A stretch of 64,000 bases of DNA, from contig NZ_LMJE01000008.1 of the NCBI RefSeq assembly GCF_001429245.1, positions 62,001 to 126,000 of the forward strand, given 5' to 3'. The notes below the pieces were generated by a model. It worked only from the letters and a program-made list of their open reading frames with translations, did not search any database and was not told the origin of the DNA. This DNA is from Rhizobium sp. Root274. Lineage in GTDB: Bacteria; Pseudomonadota; Alphaproteobacteria; Rhizobiales; Rhizobiaceae. Both the position numbers and the translations under genes were made by a program. Below are positions 49,732-57,732 of the stretch, in pieces; the stretch's first letter is position 1, and each line of letters starts with the position of its first letter.

Positions 49732-50979
49732 GTGCGAGCAGTAGAACTCTTTTGCGGTGCCGGAGGCATGTCCCGCGGCCTGATTGACGCGGGAATCGAC
49801 GTGGTCAGGGCTTACGACGCTTGGCCCGTGGCGGTCGAAACGTATAGGAAAAACATCGGTCCACATGCCGAAGTTGCCGACCTCAAGAACCTTTTGTCTG
49901 TCGTTCCGGAGATTTGTCGACTTGCCCCAGACCTGATCTGCGGTGGCCCACCTTGCCAGGACTACAGTCTGGCCGGCGGTCGCAAGGAAGGCGAAAATGC
50001 CAGCATGACAATTGCCTTCGCGATAGCCGTCACTGCAGTCCGTCCGCAATGGTTTGTCATGGAAAATGTAATCCAAGCGCGTAGCTCACGCGCTTGGGCG
50101 GAGGCCAAGGCGATGCTTGAACGTGCTGGCTATGGCCTGTCTGAATCCAAGATTAACGCCGCCCAATATGGCGTACCGCAGAACAGACGCCGACTTTTCG
50201 TGATCGGACGTCTAGGTGAGCGGAATGGTTTCCTCCAGTCGGCTATCGCGGCTGCCGCATCCGCAAAACCAGTGACACTACGTGACTTCTTTAAGCCGCA
50301 TCCGGCCGATGCCGCTTTGCTTGAGAACGGTTTCGTGTATTGCCGGCCTCTACGCGATGGACGCGGCGTAAGATCGATCGACGAGCCTATCCATACGATC
50401 AGCAGGACATCATGGGAAAGACCGACGGTGCGCTATCTGAGCGCCCCACACCCCAAAGACCCAGTGCCGGCGTCGGCGGCGGCGATCCTCACTGTTGATC
50501 AGATTTCACGGCTACAGGGTTTTCCAGAAAATTGGCGTTGGGTGGCTTCCGTGAAGCAGGACAGAATGCAGATGATCGCCAATGCGGTACCTGGTCCCGT
50601 AGCCAAGGCTCTTGGCGGGGTTATCTTGGCACGCCAGGCAGGGCAAAGCATCCCGGGTATTGAAGGGCGGTTCCTAGACTGGCTCACTCGGGGAGGTCGT
50701 ACCAGGGCGACGTCACGCAACATCAAGGCCAATGCCAATCGAGCAAGACGACTGCTTGGCGGACGGACGTTCGCGGATGTGAACATTGAAATCACGGCGC
50801 TTGAAGCCCTCGAAGATTTTCAGGTCCTTTCAAAAGGGACACGGTCCGATCTGCGACAGGCGCTCCGCCTCCACGACGAGTTTGTGGCATCGAAGACGCG
50901 CAAGAGGATGAGGACCAAGGCAGAATGCGAATCTGTCAACGTCCCTGCTGTCGATTTGAACCTGGAAAAGGCTGCCTGA
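49732..50979 (+). CDS. DNA (cytosine-5)-methyltransferase, solitary
   Basis: 415 residues. Motif I VELFCGAGGMSRGLIDAG, motif IV GGPPCQDYSLAG with catalytic C75, motif VI MENV with E111, motif VIII QNRRRLFVIGRL, then RLQGFPENW and IANAVPGPVA. A C-terminal extension of about 100 basic residues follows motif X. GTG 49732 is preceded by AGGA. No endonuclease adjoins it, so it is either an orphan for regulation or anti-restriction, or protects the element against other restriction systems. It differs clearly from the methyltransferase at 42149. Confidence 0.92.
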   Translation: MRAVELFCGAGGMSRGLIDAGIDVVRAYDAWPVAVETYRKNIGPHAEVADLKNLLSVVPEICRLAPDLICGGPPCQDYSLAGGRKEGENASMTIAFAIAVTAVRPQWFVMENVIQARSSRAWAEAKAMLERAGYGLSESKINAAQYGVPQNRRRLFVIGRLGERNGFLQSAIAAAASAKPVTLRDFFKPHPADAALLENGFVYCRPLRDGRGVRSIDEPIHTISRTSWERPTVRYLSAPHPKDPVPASAAAILTVDQISRLQGFPENWRWVASVKQDRMQMIANAVPGPVAKALGGVILARQAGQSIPGIEGRFLDWLTRGGRTRATSRNIKANANRARRLLGGRTFADVNIEITALEALEDFQVLSKGTRSDLRQALRLHDEFVASKTRKRMRTKAECESVNVPAVDLNLEKAA

Positions 50980-51078
50980 AAAGACTGACGGCGCATCAGG
51001 TACTTGCACATGACGCAGATTGGCGGCGTCTTTCACCAGATGTTGCCGTGGGCATCACGTGGACGGACCCCATCGACC

Positions 51079-51483
51079 TCACCTTGGAATGAACGTCATC
51101 GGCATATCCGGACTTGGGATGTGCTTGCCGTCCCGGTACATCTGAATCGTGAACGTTCCGGGTTGAGGCGATCCGATCGAGTCTCTGCCAACATCGGTTT
51201 CCACCCCTTGCAGCCAAGGCGGTAGGCCGCGAAACTCGAGCCCGCGGAACCCCCAGAATCCGTGTGATTTTCTCGCGGGTAGGCCTTTTGTGTAGGTGGT
51301 CCGATCCGCCCAACCGAAAAATTGATATTGTTTTCCATCCTGCTTTGCAATCGTACGCGCTGGCAGACGAACGAGTTCAGAATGGATATCCGGGGCTTTG
51401 TATCGGCGATCAACTGAGGCCGCTTCCACTGCCCCCGCGATCGATGCCACCAGCACAACGGTGGCGATCACGATGGACCTCAT
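51079..51483 (-). CDS. Secreted/periplasmic protein of unknown function
   Basis: 134 residues from ATG 51483, after GGGAGC. It begins with a clear signal peptide, MRSIVIATVVLVASIAGAVEA, probably cut near the EA-AS junction. The mature part of about 110 residues is basic and aromatic-rich (QFFGWADRTTY, HGFWGFRG), with no recognised domain. It is the last gene of the relaxase-dotA operon, which suggests a role in the transfer channel or in surface exclusion. Confidence 0.72.
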   Translation of the reverse strand: MRSIVIATVVLVASIAGAVEAASVDRRYKAPDIHSELVRLPARTIAKQDGKQYQFFGWADRTTYTKGLPARKSHGFWGFRGLEFRGLPPWLQGVETDVGRDSIGSPQPGTFTIQMYRDGKHIPSPDMPMTFIPR

Positions 51484-51506
51484 TTCGACCGCTCCCTTGG
51501 TGCCAT

Positions 51507-51656
51507 TCAGGCATCGAGACCAATCATGATCAGAGCCCACGTGGCGCAAAACACTGTCAGGGTAGCGAATGTAGCCGATAGATGCGCCAAACCCATGAGC
51601 CCAGATACCGTCGACACACCGAAGCCTCCAACTGTCCAACTCGCCCATTTCCTCAT
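51507..51656 (-). CDS. 49-residue membrane protein coupled to dotA
   Basis: Its ATG overlaps the dotA stop (ATGA). The product begins MRKWASWTVGGFG and has two hydrophobic stretches, about 9-22 and 26-46. It ends at TGA 51507-51509, 23 nt before the secreted-protein gene. The overlap and clean hydrophobic profile support a real gene; function unknown. Confidence 0.65.
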   Translation of the reverse strand: MRKWASWTVGGFGVSTVSGLMGLAHLSATFATLTVFCATWALIMIGLDA

Positions 51657-53590
51657 TTCCGCCCGCCTTTCTGCAGCGCTGCCGTTAGACCAGTCTTGGG
51701 GAGATTACCGCGTCCGGCAAGTGCCAACATTTCGCCGAACGCGCCCGACGTCAGGTTCGCCTCACCGCCTGCGCCAGGCTGGCCCGTCCAAGCGAGGACG
51801 CGGTCGGGCAAGCTCCAAATCTGGCCAAAACCCTTCACGCAGGCGTACCACGTCAGATACATGTGCATCGCGGTCATTACGAGGATACCGACGAGGCCCA
51901 CGACATGCCCTCCCGTCTGGCCAAGGAATGCCGTCGCGAAGAGCCTGTCGAGTGTCCCCAGTGTGGCATCGAAGACGGGGTATGCGGCGCAGAGCGCAAG
52001 AACCGCCAGGATCGGGCGAAGCGCGATGTTGGTTATGAGGAGCAGGCCCATACGAACACTTTCACCTGCGAAGTCGCCGCTGTTATCCAGTTTGAGCCAC
52101 TTCGTAGCCCATAGCGGCAAGGCTAACATGGCCTCCATAAGCGCTGCGAGCGTCGCCATTCCTGCCATGAACATAAAGATGAACGGCATCATCGGGATCA
52201 CGTACGCGCGAAGGCTTCCAATAACCATCAAGGCTCCGACTACATACTTTGACCAGTCCAACAGCCAGTCGACACCCGCGCCACCAAAAAACCGCGTCAC
52301 CGCATTCCCTGCCAATGCGGCAGCACCTGCGCCGGCGGCAATGACCCCCCAGGCCCCAGCAATCATTGCATGCCCGGAAGATATCAAGCCCGGCATCGCG
52401 TTGCCCTCAGAGCCAGACGACCCCGCCCATTCGGCCATATCCCTGGAAACGGGGCCAAGGAGTTTCGTGAGGAAGTCCGCAGTTTCATCGCCCGCGCTCG
52501 CAAAATCGTTAGCTGTAAGGTTGACCCTCTCGGCTTCTCCGGACACCTGAAGCGCCAACACCGCGAACGCCCTGTCGATTGCTTGGCCAAAGTCGCCATC
52601 AGTACGTGGCAGCGTGACATCAGGCCTTTCGTTCGTGAGGCTGGTCGTCAATTCCGAAATCTGTGCAAGCGCTCGCCAATACATCCCAGCCGTCAGAAAT
52701 CCATCTTGTTTCGCCGCCTCGACCAGCTTGGAACGGGAAGTCGCATCCATCGCCGCGACCTCTGCCTTTGCCGCAGTGACAATGGCAGCGTCGAACCTTG
52801 CGCCGACGGCGCGAATGTCCTGGATCAAGGTCGGGGAAAGCACTTTCGTGGAGATCGCGTTCTTCGCACCCTCGGCTGACGATATCCCCGACGTATTCGC
52901 GGCGAGCTTGGAATACCGTGCGGCCTCAACGCGGAACGCGGATACCATCTCGGCCACGGCAGCCCGACGAGCATTTGAAAAGTTCGTCCGGCCTTCCGGA
53001 ATCGTGTACGTCAGCCGGCCGCATGTCGCGCCGTAGTTCCAGACTGTGACCCCAGCTGCATTGAGTCCCGCCGGGTCGGGCAATCGTTGCTCCCAACCCC
53101 AAATGGAGCCGCCCTGATTATAAACGGCAGCACAAACTTCATGCCGTAGGATCGCCATAGCAACGGTTGATCCCGTCTGCGAAACCGGGATGATCGGCAT
53201 CCCGTCCTTTCCTGCGATCACACCGACGAACGTATTCCACGTCGCGTCGGCCACATTGATACCGCCTCGCGCTACAACGTCGCGGAGGATGTAATGGACC
53301 GAGGAAAAACCTGTACTCGGAAGCGGCACCAGGAGACCGATGCCCACGATGATGCGCAGCGGCGACCATATCTGATGCCATCTGTCGCCGAGGACTTTGC
53401 CTGTGTACGCACTCTGAACGATCCCAGATATCACGCTGTAAGCGAGGCCCAGCGAGGCAATGAAGGCTAGCACACTTGTGAACACCTGGAGCGTACTGCC
53501 CCAAGGCGAAGAACCGTCAGGAGGCAGAACCGCGGACACCCATTTCCAAACAATGTTGGTTGCAGACGGTTCCGCCAATATATCGATCAT
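51653..53590 (-). CDS. DotA/TraY-family type IVB secretion membrane protein
   Basis: 645 residues with the DotA/TraY layout. Two N-terminal membrane segments (about 34-60 and 76-92), a conserved GKVLGDRWHQIWSPLRIIVGIGLLVPLP between them, a long periplasmic region to about residue 405, then four to five C-terminal membrane segments including MPFIFMFMAGMATLAALMEAMLALPLW and WYACVKGFGQIWSLPDRVLAW. In IncI-type conjugation TraY is an inner-membrane component and the target of entry exclusion. No other type IVB gene is in the window. It is coupled by ATGA overlaps to genes on both sides. Confidence 0.88.
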   Translation of the reverse strand: MIDILAEPSATNIVWKWVSAVLPPDGSSPWGSTLQVFTSVLAFIASLGLAYSVISGIVQSAYTGKVLGDRWHQIWSPLRIIVGIGLLVPLPSTGFSSVHYILRDVVARGGINVADATWNTFVGVIAGKDGMPIIPVSQTGSTVAMAILRHEVCAAVYNQGGSIWGWEQRLPDPAGLNAAGVTVWNYGATCGRLTYTIPEGRTNFSNARRAAVAEMVSAFRVEAARYSKLAANTSGISSAEGAKNAISTKVLSPTLIQDIRAVGARFDAAIVTAAKAEVAAMDATSRSKLVEAAKQDGFLTAGMYWRALAQISELTTSLTNERPDVTLPRTDGDFGQAIDRAFAVLALQVSGEAERVNLTANDFASAGDETADFLTKLLGPVSRDMAEWAGSSGSEGNAMPGLISSGHAMIAGAWGVIAAGAGAAALAGNAVTRFFGGAGVDWLLDWSKYVVGALMVIGSLRAYVIPMMPFIFMFMAGMATLAALMEAMLALPLWATKWLKLDNSGDFAGESVRMGLLLITNIALRPILAVLALCAAYPVFDATLGTLDRLFATAFLGQTGGHVVGLVGILVMTAMHMYLTWYACVKGFGQIWSLPDRVLAWTGQPGAGGEANLTSGAFGEMLALAGRGNLPKTGLTAALQKGGRK

Positions 53591-54258
53591 GGCTTTACTC
53601 CTGGCGGTTTCGGCCCCGCACCGTTGTTGTTTTCATTGGATGCGTCAGGTGTCCCCGCCGGCGCGACGTCGTCTGTTTCATCTTCCGCGAGGTCGAGGAC
53701 TTTCTTTTCCTGTTCGGTCAACGTCACGGTGATCATAGGCAGGGCAAGACGCGAAGAAGGACGAGGCTTTGCCGCGGTGCCAGACGCTCCCGAATTTCCA
53801 CCGCTGCCCTTCTCGCCTTCGCCGCTGCCTTCATCCGATGGCATCAACGCCGACGCGACCTCCGGGGAAACGCCGCGTTGCTCCGCCGCTCGGTCCAATA
53901 CGGTTTGTCCGATGGCGGCGAACTCAGGTAGGGTGTGCCAAATGGCGGCGAGCCACGGTCGGGCGCATGGGTGCTCCTGGCTATCCCTGAGAACTTCGGC
54001 GTAGACTCTGATCCGCTCTTCCATCGTCCGCCAAGACGCGGAATCCCCGGAATTTGCCACTCGTTCGAGGTAGGCGAGAAGAGCGGGGGCCTCGGATTCG
54101 AGAAATGCGAGGCGGTGATGTGTGGGACGGCCACGAACGGCCATACACCACCGCACGGCATCAACCGCCGCGCCGTGTGCAGGATCGAGGTGAGCCATCC
54201 CAATGTTGCGCAGCGTCCGCCGTGCATTCGCTGCAAAAATATATTGTCCCGTGGTCAT
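53587..54258 (-). CDS. Unknown protein between relaxase and dotA
   Basis: 223 residues, joined to the relaxase and to dotA by 4-nt ATGA overlaps. The first 140 residues are helical with many Trp, Arg and Glu (ALLAYLERVANSGDSASWRTMEERIRVYAEVLRD). The remainder is a Gly/Ser/Pro/Asn-rich, probably disordered tail ending PGVKP. No membrane segment. By position it may be a relaxosome or channel-adaptor protein; no family recognised. Confidence 0.68.
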   Translation of the reverse strand: MTTGQYIFAANARRTLRNIGMAHLDPAHGAAVDAVRWCMAVRGRPTHHRLAFLESEAPALLAYLERVANSGDSASWRTMEERIRVYAEVLRDSQEHPCARPWLAAIWHTLPEFAAIGQTVLDRAAEQRGVSPEVASALMPSDEGSGEGEKGSGGNSGASGTAAKPRPSSRLALPMITVTLTEQEKKVLDLAEDETDDVAPAGTPDASNENNNGAGPKPPGVKP

Positions 54259-55403
54259 AGCGTCATCCCCGGTTTTGGTTCGGGCTCTTGGAGCGCTGCG
54301 GCGAGCGCTGAAGACAAGCGTCGGACCTCGGCTTGTGCGCTTGCCAGCCGCTGACCCTGTTGGCGCAGGGCATGGCGCTGGTCTGCCGTGGTCTTCTGGA
54401 GCTCTCTGTGCGAGGCTTTGGCTTTCGCGGCCTCGGTTCGAGCCTTTTCCGCGGCAGCCTTTGCGGCATTCAGATCGCGAGCAAAATCGCGACGGATTTC
54501 GGAGCGGATGCGGGATTCCTGGATGCCGTCAACAACCGCCCGTACCGCCCCGCCGAAGCCAGTCAGACGATCGGCGGAATGCTTTATCTTGGCCGCTTCC
54601 GCCTCAATCGCAGCAGCCTCAGCGCGTGTCTTGGCTACGTAGTCTTGGCCTTGCCGCCTGATAACCTCGGCTCGCTCCACCGCGTTTTTGAGCGCCTTCG
54701 CCTGTGCCTGCTCAGCCTTCCACTCCTCGCGCGTAAGACGGCGGCGGGCAGGACCAAGACGTGTCAGGCCACAGGGGACGGCGACCGCCTCATGATATGA
54801 GTCCTGCCATTCCCGCATTGCCGCCTTATAGGCGGCATTCGATCGCTTGTTTAAGGTCTTGCCGTCCTCACCTGGCCTCCGTCCTTCCGCCATCACCGCG
54901 CGTTTCGCCACAATTCCGGGATGATAGACGGCAGCTTTCAGTTCGGGGTCGGCAGTCGGCAAAACATAGGCATGGATGTGCCATTGTTTCTCGTCTGTGT
55001 GCCGAAGCACGCACTTGAGGGCGGGCCCATACTGGTGTCGAAGCCAGTCAATCGTCAGCTTCTCCCACTGCCGAACCTCGCTCAGCTTTGCCCTGTCGAC
55101 GCGGACCTCGTCGACGGTGTAGGGATGGCTGGCGACGACGGTATGGAGCGTTTTCTGACGGGACTGAATTCTCCGAAGTTTGCCCCGTGGGCCGGGAGTC
55201 ATCGCGAGTTCGGCAGCGGCATCATGCATCGCCCGCACTTCTTCGATCCCGACGCCCCAAATAGTGGTCGGCGGCTTGGGATCGTCTACGTGAACCGACG
55301 CTACAGGTTTACGAGCGGCCTCGTCGAATACGAAGGCGGTGCCACGCCCCTTGGGGTCGGGCCGGCGGCTGTATGGTTCGAGGTGGACGAACTGGAAGGC
55401 CAT
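54255..55403 (-). CDS. mobV: MobV-family relaxase (Mob/Pre)
   Basis: 382 residues. The N-terminal domain carries an early His/Arg pair (FVHLEPYSRR) and the metal-binding motif H135-T-D-E138-K-Q-W-H142-I-H144, the HxDE...HxH pattern of Mob_Pre relaxases. A long charged coiled coil follows (about 230-370). It would nick oriT and pilot the strand. It opens the operon that continues with the 223-residue protein, dotA and two small genes. MobV relaxases usually travel with rolling-circle plasmids, which matches the Rep on this element. Confidence 0.87.
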   Translation of the reverse strand: MAFQFVHLEPYSRRPDPKGRGTAFVFDEAARKPVASVHVDDPKPPTTIWGVGIEEVRAMHDAAAELAMTPGPRGKLRRIQSRQKTLHTVVASHPYTVDEVRVDRAKLSEVRQWEKLTIDWLRHQYGPALKCVLRHTDEKQWHIHAYVLPTADPELKAAVYHPGIVAKRAVMAEGRRPGEDGKTLNKRSNAAYKAAMREWQDSYHEAVAVPCGLTRLGPARRRLTREEWKAEQAQAKALKNAVERAEVIRRQGQDYVAKTRAEAAAIEAEAAKIKHSADRLTGFGGAVRAVVDGIQESRIRSEIRRDFARDLNAAKAAAEKARTEAAKAKASHRELQKTTADQRHALRQQGQRLASAQAEVRRLSSALAAALQEPEPKPGMTL

Positions 55404-55406
55404 GGA

Positions 55407-55673
55407 TCACCTCCTGGCCTCGAAATCGAAATCGACACCATGGACGCATTCAGCGATAGTCCTTAGCCTCTCTAGAAGGGCAATCTTTCCCAACGCGGCA
55501 AGACGACGACTACGACGAGTCGCCGTGTCATCAAATCTTGTGAGAAGCCACGGGTCCTGCCAAATCTCTGCCCGCCAGAAGTCTTTTCCACGGACAACAA
55601 TCGATCGGCTTTGTTCAGTCCGCTTCTGATGGACGATTGAGCTCGGGAGTTCGTAGTTCTGCACGCGAGGCAC
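55407..55673 (-). CDS. Small basic protein upstream of the relaxase
   Basis: 88 residues from GTG 55673 with no clear ribosome binding site; the stop lies 3 nt before the relaxase ATG. Basic and helical towards the C-terminus (TRRSRRLAALGKIALLERLRTIAE). Position and charge would suit a relaxosome accessory protein, but no family is recognised and an overlapping frame exists. Confidence 0.45.
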   Translation of the reverse strand: MPRVQNYELPSSIVHQKRTEQSRSIVVRGKDFWRAEIWQDPWLLTRFDDTATRRSRRLAALGKIALLERLRTIAECVHGVDFDFEARR

Positions 55674-55730
55674 TCAAGGGGATACCCTGAGCGTGCCTGT
55701 CGGCGGAACGGAAGGGAAGACAAAAGTATC

Positions 55731-55751
55731 ATGATAGTGACCGACTATCAT
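55731..55751. promoter_or_regulatory. Perfect inverted repeat upstream of the mobilization operon
   Basis: ATGATAGT-GACCG-ACTATCAT, an 8-bp perfect inverted repeat with a 5-base loop. It lies in the non-coding gap between the mobilization operon and the HEPN gene, the usual place for an oriT hairpin or an operator. The nick site cannot be located from sequence alone. Confidence 0.5.
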
Positions 55752-55834
55752 CATTCCCCGCGGTCATGATTGCTGCTCTCCGAGGGCCAAATTGTGGAAC
55801 ATGTCCACCCAAGACCACCATTCCAATTGTCTGT

Positions 55835-56335
55835 CTAAAGGGAATTTAGCGCCTTCTGAAATGCCTTCAGCCCATCGTAAATATCGACCAGCCGAGCTCT
55901 TGTTACAGAAGGCGCGTCGATCGAATTAGCTTTGGGTGTCCCCTTAATGTAAGTGTGCGCCAAGCCATTTCGTACTTTTTTCAACGAAGATAGTTGCGCC
56001 TCAAGTTTTGTCTTCGCAGCAACGTCTATAGTGCGCTCTATTTGCTCGCACGCAGGAATCCCTATTAGGTGGATCAACATTTTCCTAAAATGTTGCTCAT
56101 AGTCGAAGCCATAAGTTTTATTGACGTTGGTCTCGACAAGCTTGACGTTGCTAGGAAGCTTAACCTTTCTAGCGCAGTGGTCTAAGACTAAACTGTCCAT
56201 GCTGAGCTCAATCCACCCGCAGAGTTCCAGTATGGCGAGTTTGGAGTAATAGGTCGCCTTTTTACCGTCAGCCTCCTTACGGTAGGCCTGGTCGAGATGC
56301 TTCAGATTTTCTTCGATGTATTTCTTTACGACCAT
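55835..56335 (-). CDS. HEPN-domain protein, partner of the DUF262 gene
   Basis: 166 residues from ATG 56335. All-helical, with the HEPN RNase signature R122-N-G-L-A-H127 (Rx4-6H). HEPN proteins of this kind are toxins or effectors in defence systems, usually RNases. The ATG lies 1 nt after the DUF262 stop (TGATATG); an upstream in-frame ATG at 56365 would overlap DUF262 by 29 nt. AT-rich relative to its neighbours. Confidence 0.75.
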   Translation of the reverse strand: MVVKKYIEENLKHLDQAYRKEADGKKATYYSKLAILELCGWIELSMDSLVLDHCARKVKLPSNVKLVETNVNKTYGFDYEQHFRKMLIHLIGIPACEQIERTIDVAAKTKLEAQLSSLKKVRNGLAHTYIKGTPKANSIDAPSVTRARLVDIYDGLKAFQKALNSL

Positions 56336-56336
56336 A

Positions 56337-57473
56337 TCACGCTGCAAAGATTTCCGTGGCGGCATCGAGGCGCGCGTCCACCTTGTCCTTTTTGGAAAGG
56401 CCCTCTGCTAGTTCAGTATCCGAGATACTGTTATGTGCTCGAAACTGTGTGAGCAATTGCTGGCAGTGCGCCGCGGTTGAATTCTCAAGATGATCGAGAT
56501 TCTGGGCGATGCCGACCATTATCGCTTCGAGGACTGTTCCGGGGATACGTGGCGCAGGTCGCTGCGTAACAAACTTTTCCGCCAGCACCTTTGCAACGCG
56601 CCCGAATGTATCGCCGTGTTCTTTTAATACTTCTGCATCTGCATGCCGATGCTCAGACATGTAGTCATTAAGGAACTTGGCAACTGATCCTTTGTAGTTT
56701 TTTCGATTTTTCAAGAAGGCGAAGAATCGCAAAATTGCCTCTTGCTTGGCAAAGCGATAATTCTCCCCGGGCTGCATATTGTTAACAGACCGCCAGTTTT
56801 CGTTATTATCCCAGACCTTCAATGCCTTGTTGAAGGCCCCGGAATAAATGCAGTTCCTTATCTCTTGGTTGTTTAGCTTTAAGCCGCCTGAATTCAAGCG
56901 GTGGAAAATAGTAAACAAATACTCGTTGTGATTCTTTTTAGAGAAATCACAGCGCAAAACGTTGATCGGTATTGTTTGATTCTGCACTTTCGAGAAGATT
57001 TTCCGTAGATCGGTCCCGGGCTTAGCCGTTTTGAAGCCGGCCGCCGACTTGTTTCGAAGAACTGCATCGATATCCGTCAGGTTTGACAGCCTCCAGTCCT
57101 CACCATTCAGGAAGCGTATGATTGTCGAAATCCGTTGTAGACCGTCGATCACCAACCATTCGTTCTTCTTTGCATCGTAAGCGAAACACATGCTCGGAAT
57201 CGGCAGCTGTTTGATTAGCGAGTCGATAAACCGCGTCTGGTCTGTGGAGTTCCAGACGACATCTCTTTGGAAATCGGGCTGAATGATCAGGTCGCCCTCC
57301 TGGTACATTCTGAGAATGTCTGCTCCCGAGCGCAATTCATTGTAGGCAACGATGTCGCTTGGCGGCGACTCGTTGGAATCGTCATCTTCCCGCTCTTGCG
57401 TTTCCTGCTGTTCAATCTTCGTGGCTGGATCGAGTTCCTGCGCCTCAGTGTTTTCGGCCTGCTGATCAACCAT
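56337..57473 (-). CDS. DUF262-domain protein (GmrS/ParB-like nuclease-NTPase fold)
   Basis: 378 residues from ATG 57473, preceded by GGGGAACGTT; ATG 57485 is in frame. An acidic N-terminus of 40 residues precedes the DUF262 domain: IIQPDFQRDVVW, then VIDGLQRISTI (the DGQQR motif, with Leu in place of the first Gln) and FHRLNSGGLKLNNQEIRN. There is no DUF1524 HNH domain, so it is not a complete GmrSD-type enzyme. It is paired with a HEPN gene, a combination of defence character. Base composition is more AT-rich than the core, a sign of transfer. Confidence 0.8.
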   Translation of the reverse strand: MVDQQAENTEAQELDPATKIEQQETQEREDDDSNESPPSDIVAYNELRSGADILRMYQEGDLIIQPDFQRDVVWNSTDQTRFIDSLIKQLPIPSMCFAYDAKKNEWLVIDGLQRISTIIRFLNGEDWRLSNLTDIDAVLRNKSAAGFKTAKPGTDLRKIFSKVQNQTIPINVLRCDFSKKNHNEYLFTIFHRLNSGGLKLNNQEIRNCIYSGAFNKALKVWDNNENWRSVNNMQPGENYRFAKQEAILRFFAFLKNRKNYKGSVAKFLNDYMSEHRHADAEVLKEHGDTFGRVAKVLAEKFVTQRPAPRIPGTVLEAIMVGIAQNLDHLENSTAAHCQQLLTQFRAHNSISDTELAEGLSKKDKVDARLDAATEIFAA

Positions 57474-57658
57474 AACGTTCCCCATCTGAAAGGCTGGTTG
57501 TACCCGGAAAGGGGAGGGCTGTCACGTCGGTGAAAACAAGGGTTCGTCTCTTTCAACGACGAATCTGGCCCTCGTGAGCCGTTACGTTGGGCGGTTCAAG
57601 TCGATCGCGAATTGGTTGACAGGTGGTCTGGTGGTGACCTAAGGCTATGTCACACAAC

Positions 57659-57669
57659 ACTGGTACACA
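57659..57669 (+). repeat. Possible right integrase arm site
   Basis: ACTGGTACACA, identical to 39863-39873. It lies 63 nt inside the right core, as the left copy lies 61 nt inside the left core. Both copies read in the same direction. Confidence 0.4.
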
Positions 57670-57732
57670 CGACACCTCACCGTCGGATCGAAACTCCTTG
57701 TTTTCTGGGCTTTTTGAGATCAAGGGCGAGAG

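Noticed and set aside
55472..55732. 86-codon minus-strand frame overlapping the gene at 55407
   Set aside because: Competes with the frame that ends exactly 3 nt before the relaxase; weaker start and no better context.
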